64,000 nucleotides of DNA, taken from the NCBI GenBank assembly GCA_965112965.1, contig CBCOTE010000023.1:1-64000 (forward strand), read 5' to 3'. The DNA comes from CBCOTE01 sp965112965 (GTDB lineage: Bacteria; Desulfobacterota; Desulfovibrionia; Desulfovibrionales; Desulfovibrionaceae). Below the pieces are notes generated by a model, which worked only from the letters and a program-made list of their open reading frames with translations, had not been told where the DNA came from and searched no databases. Below, one piece after another: positions 1 through 11,000 of this stretch. Every line of letters starts with the position of its first letter. Position 1 is the first letter of the stretch. A program made the position numbers and the translations under genes.

Positions 1-117
1 GATCCAACCCATAGATATTAAAAAAAGCAAAATATTCTAAGTAAACTAAGTAAAAATGTTGTATATTGTCCTGACTATTATCAGTCCCATGGTTATTTTT
101 TAGTCTGGAATTCTTAC

Positions 118-2343
118 ATGGATCTCGATCTTTCAACTATCCCCCTTGGTTCCGGTGTTTACCTCTTCAAGGATGCCCAAGATCGCATTCTATATGTGGG
201 CAAGGCTCGTCGGTTGCGTCGGAGATTGGCATCCTACTTCCGGTCCAATAATTTTCTTCTGACCCCTAAGGCCCAAGCCATGCTCCGGTTAGCCAGACGT
301 GTAGATATACTATGCACGGCTACGGAAAAGGAGGCTCTGCTTCTCGAGGCTAGTTTAATTAAGAAACACCGGCCGCGCTACAACATCGTACTGCGGGACG
401 ACAAACAGTATATACTTTTCAGGCTCGATAAGACTGCGGTCTGGCCACGGCTGACTTTAACCAGGCGTGTGGTCCGCGATGGCTCAATTTATTATGGCCC
501 TTTTACTTCGGCTGGCGCTGCCCGGGATACCTGGAAGGCCATCCATCACGTTTTTTCCCTGCGTCGCTGTAGTGACCGTATATTCGTCAACCGGGTGCGG
601 CCCTGTCTATACCACGGTTTAAGTTTATGTCCGGCCCCATGCGTGTTACCAGTGGATCCCCAGGATTATGGTCGATTGGTGCGTCGGGTAGAGCTACTAC
701 TTTCCGGCCGGTCAGGGGAGCTGGTGCGGGCCATTACGGTCGATATGGAGGCTGCGGCTGAGGCCTTAGAGTTTGAGCGTGCCGCTCGACTTCGTGATCA
801 AATTCGGGCCATACAGTGTACCGTGGAACAGCAGGCAGTTATATTGCCTGGGTCTGGGGACCTTGATGTGGCCGCCGTAGCCGAGGCCGACGGAGGCCTG
901 GGTTTAGGATTGCTCTTTGTGCGTCAAGGTAGACTTCTAGATAAGAGAACCTTTTTTTGGCCTGGGTTTACTTTGGAAGCTGGTCCTGAGGCACTTTTTG
1001 GTTTTTTAGCCCAGTTCTATGGCTCTGGACGGTTTATTCCACCACGTATCCTGGTACCATGGGATTTCCGCCGGCTGGCTGCGGCAGCCGAGCGGGCTGA
1101 GAAACTCTTTGGAGTTGCTTTGTCTGATCCTACCTTAGGAGGACTACCGTCTACAGATAGGGATTTACCTGTCAGGGTGTTCCAAGCCGAAGGAACATTT
1201 TCTTCGGGTGAGTTTGTGTCTGACCATATGTTTGAAATAAGTGATCTTGTTTTGGCTGAACTTGACCCTTCGGTTTTGGCTGAGGCCTTGGTTGACCGGG
1301 CTGGCCATGACGTTCATATTGCGATGCCGGTTAGTGGGGCGGAGAAGCGGCTAATTGCCTTGGCCCGTGCTAATGCACGGGAGGCGGCTAAGGCCTATAG
1401 ACAGCCGTGTATTCTGACGATTTTGGCTGATCGCCTGGGATTATCCGTCCTGCCCAGCCGTATTGAGGCCGTAGATGTGGCTCACCATCGGGGTCAGGCC
1501 ACTCGGGCGGCAATGGTAGTTTTCGAGAATGGCCGCCCAGCTCGGGACCAGTACCGACAATACGTATTCCTTGAGACTAGAGGTGGGATTCCGGATAAGG
1601 ACGGGGAAATAGTTGGAGAGGTGGTCCAGAATATTAGAGATATCTCAGTCATGAGTCAGGTTGTGGCTAACGATTCAGCCAGTATAACCTTAGATGGCAT
1701 TGACGTCGGTTTGGCTCGCGGGGATGACTGCGCTGTTCTAGCAGCTTGGACCAGGCGTCGTCTGGCCGCCGGGCCACCCTGGCCAGATCTATTGCTCATC
1801 GATGGTGGCAAAGGGCAACTTATGGCTGTAAAACGGGTACTTTTAGCGGCTACAGGCCGGCTAGGGACTGGCCGGGAAGACGTCGGCAGGGTGGGTGGGG
1901 GTATAGAATCGGTAACGGCTATTCCACTAGCCGCTATAGCCAAAGATCCCAGATCCAGCCATGGGCATTCACGACACGACCGCATCTTTTTGCCTGGTAG
2001 TAAGAATCCCCTTAATTTAGCCCCTGGCTCGCCTGAGCTACTGTTTTTACAGCAGATTCGTGACACTGCGCACGCCTTTGTCGTAGGCGGGCACCGTCAG
2101 TCAAGACGCAAGGCGTTGATAACCGGGGAATTGCAAGGGGTACCAGGCGTGGGGCCAAAAATAGCGCTACGGCTCTGGGGTCATTTTTCTTCTCTGGAGG
2201 CTATGGCTATGGCTACAGCCGAAGAATTGGCGGCTATTCCAGGCATCGGACTGGCTCGCAGCCGGATTCTGGCCGTGGCTCTGCGATTGCTGACTGGATC
2301 GGCTGACTACAAGCGGCGGGACGCGACAGCGGGAAAAGTCTAG
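118..2343 (+). CDS. uvrC: Excinuclease ABC subunit C
   Basis: UvrC makes the dual incisions around a DNA lesion after UvrA and UvrB have located it, in the cytoplasmic nucleotide excision repair pathway. The 741-residue product has the full family layout: an N-terminal GIY-YIG nuclease (GVYLFKD at 13-19, LYVGKA at 25-30), four cysteines at 151, 163, 171 and 175 with the spacing of the UvrC iron-sulfur site, a UVR domain at about 203-235 that contacts UvrB, an RNase H-like nuclease with DVAHH at 453-457 and IDGGKGQ at 561-567, and a tandem helix-hairpin-helix end at about 673-723. It is longer than the usual roughly 610 residues, mainly through extra sequence between about 480 and 530. The ATG has no clear Shine-Dalgarno. 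The gene stands alone, ends in TAG, and is followed by a hairpin. Identification is firm. Confidence 0.96.
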   Translation: MDLDLSTIPLGSGVYLFKDAQDRILYVGKARRLRRRLASYFRSNNFLLTPKAQAMLRLARRVDILCTATEKEALLLEASLIKKHRPRYNIVLRDDKQYILFRLDKTAVWPRLTLTRRVVRDGSIYYGPFTSAGAARDTWKAIHHVFSLRRCSDRIFVNRVRPCLYHGLSLCPAPCVLPVDPQDYGRLVRRVELLLSGRSGELVRAITVDMEAAAEALEFERAARLRDQIRAIQCTVEQQAVILPGSGDLDVAAVAEADGGLGLGLLFVRQGRLLDKRTFFWPGFTLEAGPEALFGFLAQFYGSGRFIPPRILVPWDFRRLAAAAERAEKLFGVALSDPTLGGLPSTDRDLPVRVFQAEGTFSSGEFVSDHMFEISDLVLAELDPSVLAEALVDRAGHDVHIAMPVSGAEKRLIALARANAREAAKAYRQPCILTILADRLGLSVLPSRIEAVDVAHHRGQATRAAMVVFENGRPARDQYRQYVFLETRGGIPDKDGEIVGEVVQNIRDISVMSQVVANDSASITLDGIDVGLARGDDCAVLAAWTRRRLAAGPPWPDLLLIDGGKGQLMAVKRVLLAATGRLGTGREDVGRVGGGIESVTAIPLAAIAKDPRSSHGHSRHDRIFLPGSKNPLNLAPGSPELLFLQQIRDTAHAFVVGGHRQSRRKALITGELQGVPGVGPKIALRLWGHFSSLEAMAMATAEELAAIPGIGLARSRILAVALRLLTGSADYKRRDATAGKV

Positions 2344-2384
2344 AAATTTGGCCTAGAGATAAATAACGGTCCGACAGTGTAAGG

Positions 2385-2441
2385 CTCGGGGCCGGCTAGT
2401 GGAGTGTCCACAGTATTTCCGGCTTCGAGGACTATTTTTTT
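2385..2441 (+). terminator. Possible uvrC terminator
   Basis: An 11-bp stem (2385-2395 with 2419-2429, two G-U pairs) encloses a smaller GTGGA/TCCAC hairpin and is followed five bases later by a run of seven T. The gap before the T run weakens the call. Confidence 0.45.
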
Positions 2442-3532
2442 ATCCGGCCTCTATGTCCTTAATTTATATATACAGGCCGTGAGTACCTCATAACTTTTTT
2501 GTCCTGATGGTGTCGGTGGCTTTGATCCAGTGTTGGTATTCGCACAGTCAGAGATCTTTGGTGTCCACAGCCAGCGGAGGTAGGGATGAGTGAGAATACT
2601 ATGATGACGGCTAGGACTATAGCCTTTGGTAAGTCAGATAAGTGTGCGATAATCTGAATGCATAGACGACAAACAATATTTAGCGTAGCTGAGTTTTATT
2701 TTGTAGGCTAAATGCCAGAGGCCACATAGTTACGGCCATGTAAGGTTTCGGATATTGCCTGGAGTGGCTGGCCATTGTGCAAGAATTTTGTTCACGTCTT
2801 AGATTATATTTTATATAATGCATTATGATTATAGCACCATATAACGGCCCGTTGTTGTTTGTTTATATCCAGCTGTTCCTTGACTTGGTGCGCGGCCATA
2901 ACATGGCTGGCCATGATGTGTACAGTGTTGATCGTGCCCAATAGATCAATTCTACTGTTCATAATACTTTCGACGTTGAAGTATTCTACGTCAATAAGGC
3001 ATGAACTAGCAGGTGCCGATGACGCGTAAATTGATAAAGAAATGGCAAGGGGATTTTCTCAAAATGTCGGGCATAGATAAGAATGGCTTTGGATTCGGCA
3101 AAGGCCAGATTTTTTTAGTGTGCTGTTATATCAGGCTAATTATTCAGCCGCGGGCATCTTATAGATAAATACGCCTAAAGTTAAGGTCCCGGCTATTTTG
3201 GCAAGGAAGAGCGGGGATATCCTGGTCGTCCAAGTAGATTTCATGCGATTCTCCACGGCTAGCAGCTTGACTACTGGTCCGGTTGATATGCACCAGTACC
3301 GTTTTATGGCCGTAAGGGGTAGGTGATATTTATTATTGATGAAAGTTTTATCTTTAGCTAGCCACTCTGAGATCAAAGCTGAAACGAATATAGACCATTA
3401 GTTAGCTAGATAATCTTGGATAGGTGTAATGTGGATGGGCGCATCGTTTTGGATTATGGACTGGTCAGGAATATGACATTTAAGCTTGATATCGCTGGAC
3501 TAGATTACGCTATAGGTCTATCAAGTTTTAAA

Positions 3533-3568
3533 GGCGACCTTTGTGTGTAAGATCTCACAAAGGTCGCC
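3533..3568. repeat. Perfect 13-bp inverted repeat (orphan terminator-like hairpin)
   Basis: GGCGACCTTTGTG at 3533-3545 is matched perfectly by CACAAAGGTCGCC at 3556-3568, with a 10-base loop. Read on the minus strand the stem is followed by TTTAAAA, a weak T tract. No intact gene abuts it on either side, so it may be the surviving terminator of a deleted gene. Confidence 0.6.
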
Positions 3569-4444
3569 GGGATTGGCTTAGACAGGTAACCTAGAGTTTG
3601 GAGTCAGGCTTTGATGCGTTGGAGCAGGAGCGAGTTGTATTTTTTTTTATGCGCAGTAATAATATTTGTATTCATGATCCCGAGATCGAAAGCCATTTTA
3701 GTCCGTCCGAAGACGATTCAGAGCTTAATTTTTGGCAGATATTAGATCGCCAGACATTCGATAGGTGACTGCCAGCTGACGATAAGGTTTGTGCTGGCAG
3801 TTAGGCATAGGCGAAAGGTGTCTAGCAGCCAGGGCAAGCTAGTAGATCAGAATGAAGAGTCTGGTAGGTCGTATTAAAGGTTCGGGGTGGACGGTGACCG
3901 CATGGGGTATCCAATTTTTAGTTAGCGTTGTTGTGTGGTGGAGAGCAAGACTCTAGTTTTTCGGCCCAGGTTATTTGTATGGCCTGGATGTAGTAGTTTA
4001 TTATATTTCTTCAGTAATTTTTCCTTAAGGAAAGCTGCTATCGTTTATAATCAGCCAACGTCTTTTCATCCTTTCCAAGGTTGTATGACAATTAGTCTTG
4101 GCGACATATTTACCGATTTAGATGGCCAGAAGCTAGTTCCATTTGGCATAGCTTTAAGTTAGAAAAGACTAACGTATACGCGAACTCGGACGACAAGGAA
4201 GATAGATAACGCACGGCCCTTCTTCGGGCATGTGTTGCGTAGCCTTTTCTTAGAGTTGAGTCACGGTTTGTGGCAGCATAGTGAGACGGTAAAATTTGGA
4301 GCGATCTGAATAGTCGATCTTTTTTTTGTTCGTCTGCTGGCTATGGAGCCAGAGAACAGAGCGAACTGGGGTCGTGTAGCTAACGTTATTTTTTTGTGGC
4401 GGTATTCTGGTTTCGATCTAGAACATAAACAAGAGGAGTGACCC

Positions 4445-5035
4445 TTGGATTGGAAACCGATCCCTGGCGGTGAGGAGTATTATATCTGTAAACAAGGCCT
4501 GGTTATTCGAGGCAAACACCTGGGCAACGGCAACCCTAATTTAGATAAGGCTATAAAGCCTTCTGTCCAAGGTAAGCACTGTTATGTGCGTATACGTCGG
4601 CAGGGCAAGGAGAAAAAAATTCAGCTTTATAAAGTGCTGCTCGACCTGTACCCTGATCTTTTTGAGTCCGAGGTAGTCGTGGAAACTCTCAAGGGCCCTT
4701 GGTCGCTGACGCAGGAAATGCAGGGCGGCCGACTGGCTACGTCTGACGTCCAGCGGATTGAACGTCAGGAGCACTCTCAAGTTTGTCCAGTCAGGACGAC
4801 CATAGAGCCCGATGCTGCAGCTCGTCTGGTTAAGATTCCAGCGGCCGGATATATCGAGACGGAAAGTGATGGCTACGATGGTGGCTGTAAGCGTTGTCTT
4901 ACTTGCGATGTGAAAAAGAATTTAAAGGAATTTTCACTAAAGCAGGATATATGTAACGATTGTTTTCTAGATCGGGAGGAGTTGCTTAAGGAAATCGTGA
5001 ATAAGCGACTTAAGTTGCTCAGACGCCCAGGATAA
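4445..5035 (+). CDS. NUMOD4-like protein with C-terminal zinc ribbon
   Basis: The 196-residue product starts at TTG behind an excellent GAGGAG Shine-Dalgarno, which argues it is expressed. Residues 2-22 follow the NUMOD4 pattern (W-x-x-I-P-G-x-E-x-Y-Y), and KPSVQGKHCYVRI at 38-50 plus LYKVLLDLYPDLF at 61-73 resemble the stretch just before the HNH motif in NUMOD4-HNH endonucleases. No HNH His/Asn cluster follows. Instead the C-terminus has a zinc ribbon (C151, C154, C170, C173, with C148 near) ending in a basic helix. The family relation suggests DNA binding; nuclease activity is unlikely because the catalytic motif is absent. It is the only clear gene in an 11.5-kb stretch between uvrC and cobB. 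Function unknown. Confidence 0.75.
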   Translation: MDWKPIPGGEEYYICKQGLVIRGKHLGNGNPNLDKAIKPSVQGKHCYVRIRRQGKEKKIQLYKVLLDLYPDLFESEVVVETLKGPWSLTQEMQGGRLATSDVQRIERQEHSQVCPVRTTIEPDAAARLVKIPAAGYIETESDGYDGGCKRCLTCDVKKNLKEFSLKQDICNDCFLDREELLKEIVNKRLKLLRRPG

Positions 5036-8000
5036 TTTGCTAAATACTGGTTCTGAGAAGGCTAAGGTGCTCTAGTTTGTCACCTTTGACCTCTCATGGA
5101 GATGGTCGTAAGGTTCTATTATATTTTTTTTGGAAAGAAACTAGTAGCTAGTTTGGCGTGAAGAGGAATCCGCAGCAATATGGTAGATGATAGGAATACA
5201 AAAAAAGGTAATAAAATATGACCGCATGAAAGGTTATTGTACCTCAGCCGGACTGTACTCGCCTTATCCTCTGTAGGTGCTACAAGCTGGTCCAGTCTGC
5301 CGTAGATCCGGATAAGTAATATCTAATTTTCTTCCGGATACTACCCCGGACAGTAAGCCGTCTGGTGGGTTAGGCTATTATAAAAAAAAGCAGATAGATA
5401 CAGGTTTATTGCTGTGCACGCTGGGCCTTGCGGTGCTGGATTTTATTAGAGTTAATAGCAGGTCAACAACTGTTAGCTGTAGGACGAATTGACTTTTTTG
5501 TCGACAGATATATTGTAACCAAGATTTGGTAGAAGATAAAAGTACAACTTTCACAAACAGAGGTTCATTGGGGACTGCGCTATGCTACTATTCGTCGTGG
5601 TATTCGTATGCTGGAGTCGACTTAAGTGCGGCTCTAGCCATATCTATGACCGGCAGGATTGAGATAATGATTAACGTTTAGTGTGTGTTTTGAATGGGGG
5701 ATTTTATTTTAGCCGAGTATAATTGGGGTTAGGTATTGTTTAATGCATGCACCTGATACAGCAAAATATACTATATATTTTTCTGTAAGATTAAATATTT
5801 AAATATTTTTTCTGGCATCGACTATTCAGTCGATTATTTTTTTTCTGGCGGGAGCGGCAGATGATCCTTGTTGGATGCTAGCCGAAATTCATAATGGCTA
5901 TACTGTTTGGTATATGCAGGTCTATATCCGGATATGTATCGGCCAAAATTTAAGAGTTTATGCGCTATGACTTTCTTAAGTATGGTAATAGGCTATTTCT
6001 ATTCTTAATGGTTGGCTAAGTTGTGTTTTTTATGGCGCCCATGGCGATATCATTCTCATGTTAGCAGCGGTGTTGCTGATGCTGGAATCCCTAGGATTCG
6101 GCCATAAGTGTTACAATATTGTATATTGGTGTTTGGCCACAAGTCAACGGTGAATAATTATGGATCGGTTGGTGACTGCGAGCGTTTTGGTTTGTTTGTT
6201 CGAGGTCAGTCGTTTGTTTTTTTGTATAGATAGCCTTAATTGGCTGACACATCCCAGGCTGTTTTATTGTCCTGTCCGGATGCTGTACTCTATCCACAAA
6301 AAAATATTTTTCGTCTGGGGCTAGTAAAAAAATGAAGAACTGGTCAACTCGGTGTAATCATGTGCCTCAGGCCAAGTACAAAATTATTTATAGAGGAATT
6401 ATCTATGGATTTTATTAGGGTCAAATAAAGTCTGTTCGTCGTAGCCTCGATCAAATGATGCCCGGTGGAGTCGTGTGGCTTGGAGTAGAATAGAAACGTA
6501 GCTATGTTGTATATACTAATGAACAAGAATTTTTTCATCGTAGATCTCGCGGTTTTGAGTGCATTTCCAGTGCTGGCCTGCGCACTATTATACACGTTGC
6601 TATAAGGTTGTGCATCCTCCACGGTAGTATTTTTTTATATAATCTTTTCTGATATTGCCGTAAAAATATTTAATACAAATGAGTTTGCTAGTATGTTTCT
6701 CGTTTTTTGAAACCATAGAGTAGGTTCTAACCATAGACCTAGTATCTATGGGGTGGGGTTCCTCTTATTTTTCCTGCCGAAACCTTCGGAGGATTTCTCT
6801 GTAGTAAGTCTGTATCTATCTACCTTGATTACGGTAATTGTGCTTATTTTGTTTTTAGGTCTCATTCATTAGCGATCAGCCGAGGCTGATCTATTTTAGG
6901 AGTTCGTGGTCGACCGTTTCCTTATCCATATCTTTGCCGATTAAGAGCGCTTAAATTTGATTTTTTGCCTACACTGTTCAGTATATCTGAGTCGCCTCTG
7001 GCTAAATGCGATCAAAAGGGAACGATAGCATATTTTTAGTTAAAGAAAATACCAGACTAGCATACTGCGAACGCTAGGATGATCGCTCCGTGTTAACATT
7101 GCGTTTCAATATTATTTATGGATAGTTAAATGGTTTGATAGATATGGAGTCTCGATCAAGTGTCGCTCCGGTTGCCAGTAAGGCCTGGCGTGGGGTTTTG
7201 TGTGCTCGCTGCTAGCCGAGGACAAGTGACGATCTGTATGAGATTCCGGCTGAAAATTATTTGTACCCTGCGATTTTAGGACATCTTGGAGGCCACCAGA
7301 GTTTAGCGAGCACTGCCTCTTGCATAACCGGAAGTCCGTAGTAGCACTAAGCCTCGGATTGATTAATACTGTGTCAGCACTCTGGCAGAGATCTGACTGT
7401 GTCTTTAAGTCGACCCTTTAGCACATCCCGATATTTACATTGTGCTGGTCTATCTTAGACTTCTCTAATCCAGCTTTTTTTGAATTGGTTTGCAGTTTAG
7501 CATATGCAATACCAGGAGGAACAGGACCACAGGCAAGTTTATTAATTTGGCTGTGTCAAAGGCATTTAGCCTAGGTCCAAACGGCTAATGTAAGTTTGTG
7601 GGAATGGCCTCCGGTTTTAGACATTTATCCTTGGGTCATGGCTGCAGCAGGCTTAAAAAAGAAAATGGTTCTTTTCCATCGATATGTATAACTGTTTGTC
7701 ATACAACGCTTCGGCATATAAGATCGTATAGGGGATTTTAGCAGACTACCAAGGTATTCATGGTCAAGACCTGCAGCTACCAGTCTGCCTGGTCTTCAGG
7801 TCTTGATCTTCAGACACAAAGAAGGCTCTTTGGTTGTTCTATTCAAGGTAAAAGATATGATTGACTAACCTGAAGACATCCACAGTATATAGCATAGCGA
7901 ACTAGTTAATTTAGCCTGGACTAATTTCGTCTCGGTTTCAGTCTGATGACTTGGCTAAAAAAAATGACATTGTATTCGGATTCTCGGTTAAAGTGCGTAC

Positions 8001-11000
8001 TGCGATGAAGGACATCTACCGTGGTTGTTATTATCGGCATTATTAGCGTCATAGTAGAACTGGGCCGGTAAAGGCCGTTGCTAGGAACAGTCACAATAAA
8101 ATAGGCCGTGTAAGACTAGTCCGTCAGGCTCTTATTTGGAAGTTGGGTATAGGTTAATCAAAGTGGATCAGTCTGTAGGCCAGAATATGTGAGTTTATAA
8201 GCCAAAAAAAGAATTGTCGTAGCCGCGTTCCGAGCATAGATAGGCCGCTTACGGTCCGGAAAGTCGAAAAGGGTAATTTTGTTATAGGACTAGCTCCTGG
8301 GGCGCCAGACATGTGAAGCGTTCTTTATAACAGAAGCTATCCCTCTAGCGTACGGAGTATTATGATACGCACATGAACTATATAGATTATCATGAGGTCA
8401 CGGCGACTATAGTTAAATCTTTTGTGCTAGCGCAGCAGCTGATCTAGGTAAAAAAATATCTTATATGTATATTAGTTGTTAAGCTCAAGTTATTAAAATT
8501 AGCAGTATTGGCCCCCTATAGGAAGAGGAGTTAGCAATAGATTCACGGACATAGTGCAGCGGACATCGATTAAGTTTAGCCCAATTGTCTACGTGATGAC
8601 GGTCCGTTTTCTCTTTCCATCAGTCAGGTACCAGAAGCGGCCAAGTATCGAGAACAATCTACCGTGGTGATTATCGGCTACCACCACTAGGTCGTTTTTA
8701 GTTGGGCTTTTTTTTGGATTTGTGGGAAGTCTGGAGTTCGACAATGGCCATCTGCTCAGTATCATTAATGCGGGCATCTGGCCCATATCGTTGTTACAAT
8801 GTTTTTTATTCCTCCAGTGTGCATAGCGAGAAGTGGACGAGGATATATTGGTATTTTGGTAGTGAGTGTAGTGTTTTTTATGAGCGCTGTGATATCGTCG
8901 GCTGTCTCCGAGACTGTCAGCAGGGGCAGGTCTGGTATTAGGGGGGGGCCGATACGCAGTCAAGAAATTCTTTTCCTGGTATGTATATTATATTTCTTTC
9001 TCGAGCGGTCAGGGCAGCTGTTGCAGTTATTCAAATTTCGGGGCGCTTGGATTTTTATCGGCAGTGATTCTGCACTGGTAAAAAAAATGATATAAGTGCC
9101 TTCGTTTTCTACAATATCTTCATGACAAATTTTACCGAACTTATACGTCTTTCTGGTAGTTAGATTAGTGATAAAAAATATAGCAGCTCTGGCCTGAACA
9201 TCAATATCTAATGGACCAGGGCTACGCTAATTGCCAGAGATATAATCTGGTCGGTGATGATTAATTTGAAGATTTTTTGATACAGCGACAAAACGGAAGA
9301 AATTATTCGCGGGCGAGACTAAGGCTATGTCAAGTTCTTTTTTTAGCTGGTGGGAGAGATATCGGCAATGCTACTAGGAGCATTCCATTGTTCTTAAAAA
9401 AAATGATATATTTTATTGCGGCTATAGGGTGGGTAAGGTTTCATCTGGCTGAATATTGTTTCCCTGTGTATTTACGTGCTGCAATAGCCAAAGTCAAAAA
9501 ATACTGTTCCGGATAGATTAGTGTCTACATACATATGACCACTGTGTTTTTTTGGCGATATCGTGCATAACGAATAATTTCATGCCAAAGTCTTTGTCAT
9601 GTTTATTGATAGTAAGGCAAGGTCTAAGATTTTGTCTATGGTGTTTAGGTCTATGCCCTATCGTCGATTACGGTCAGTATCATATAATTTGTGTCGTGGT
9701 AATACTGGTGTTCCTCGGCATCTGGTAGTTAGTTACAATTAGCCAGGAAGGGAATAATCAATTGGTCATTCTGGTTACACATGGTGTGTAGGGTATTGGT
9801 GTACAGGTTTTAAGTGCATGGCGGATCTGCTCTTGTGTAAAAAATGTAATTTTTGATATTTTCTATGGAAGTGCATATTTTGATGGACGGTGATTGGGTG
9901 GCCGAGAGTATATTGACGTTTTTTTTAATAAGCGCGTCTAGGCGTAAAACGGTTTTTTTATTTAGCTAAGTATAAGAAGACCGGAGTCTGCCGGATTAGG
10001 TCCGGACCTCTGAGGTTGACAGACTGTACTTGACCATGGTGTTTGCCATTTTTTATTTCCAGTCTTGGCAGATTTAAATTTAAAATAGGCACCGTCTAGG
10101 ATGGAAATGTCATGTTGGAGTTAGCATTTAGATTTTGCACCGGCTGACATAGTAAAAGGCGGCAGGGCCGTGAGGTAGCTGCTATATCAATGGATGTGAT
10201 ATAATACTATCGCTATGGTCCTGGAATGAGCAGAGTGGGATCGGGTCTGGGTGTATCAGTCAAAAAAAATAGTCAAGGTCTGGTTATAATCTATGCTGGT
10301 GATTGTGTTAGCGATGATCGTCTATTTCTAGTTGTGGATGGCAATGATTATGGTTAGGCCATAATTGTTGATGCCTCTTCAAGCAAATGGCTGGGGCCTT
10401 TGCTTTCATGGGCCTACGCATTCCAGATATACTAAATTTTTATCTTGAGTATCTCAATACAGGCGTCATGTACTGTACGAAGGGTAACAGCATATTCTTC
10501 AGGGCAGTCAAATAAGGGTTGATGTAATATAAAATAGAAGCTGGCAGCGAAGCCTTTGCATCACAGATTATTGAGGTGTTAGCCTGGCTGGGCAGTAGTT
10601 TTATCAGCCTACTATGATGAAGTCGCAATTGGGATCTATGGGCATGGAGAGTGCGCTAAGTAAGACTATTTCGTCCAAGTTCGAGCGCTTACTATAGCCA
10701 GCGGCTAGACTTAAAGGAGGTGCGGAGTTCAGTCAGATTATCGGCTTGGCCTCTCTGTGATGATGATATTTTTTAGATTCATGGCGCAAACATGATGATT
10801 GCTCAGCGTTCTAGATGGTGACAGGTGCTCAACTCCATCCACGAGACCTTCTGGTCGGAGAGAGCGGGGCGGCATGATGGTGGAGATGCTGGCGAAGAGC
10901 AGGCAGTTAAGCAGAGCATGTCCAGTAATAAAACTAGATCAGCGCCCGTGTCCAATTGGAGCAGCTCAACAATGCGGAAAGATAGAGAGAATCCAGTTGC

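Larger units (their letters stand above)
2344..4444. other. Gene desert with relics
   Basis: No intact gene recognised. A good Shine-Dalgarno (GGAGG at 2576-2580) precedes ATG at 2586, but the frame stops after 23 codons, so it may be the start of a dead gene. A short protein-like frame without stops lies on + near 2860-2940. One strong hairpin is at 3533-3568. The sequence is stop-rich with A and T homopolymers. Confidence 0.6.

Noticed and set aside
4201..4250. Hairpin GCCC-TTCTTC-GGGC with flanking pairing, a candidate terminator or structured RNA.
   Set aside because: The stem is short and bulged, T tracts are interrupted, and no gene ends just before it.
9078..9410. Sixteen-base repeat TAAAAAAAATGATATA at about 9079 and 9395.
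   Set aside because: Half of it is an A run, which is abundant here; chance or slippage is sufficient.
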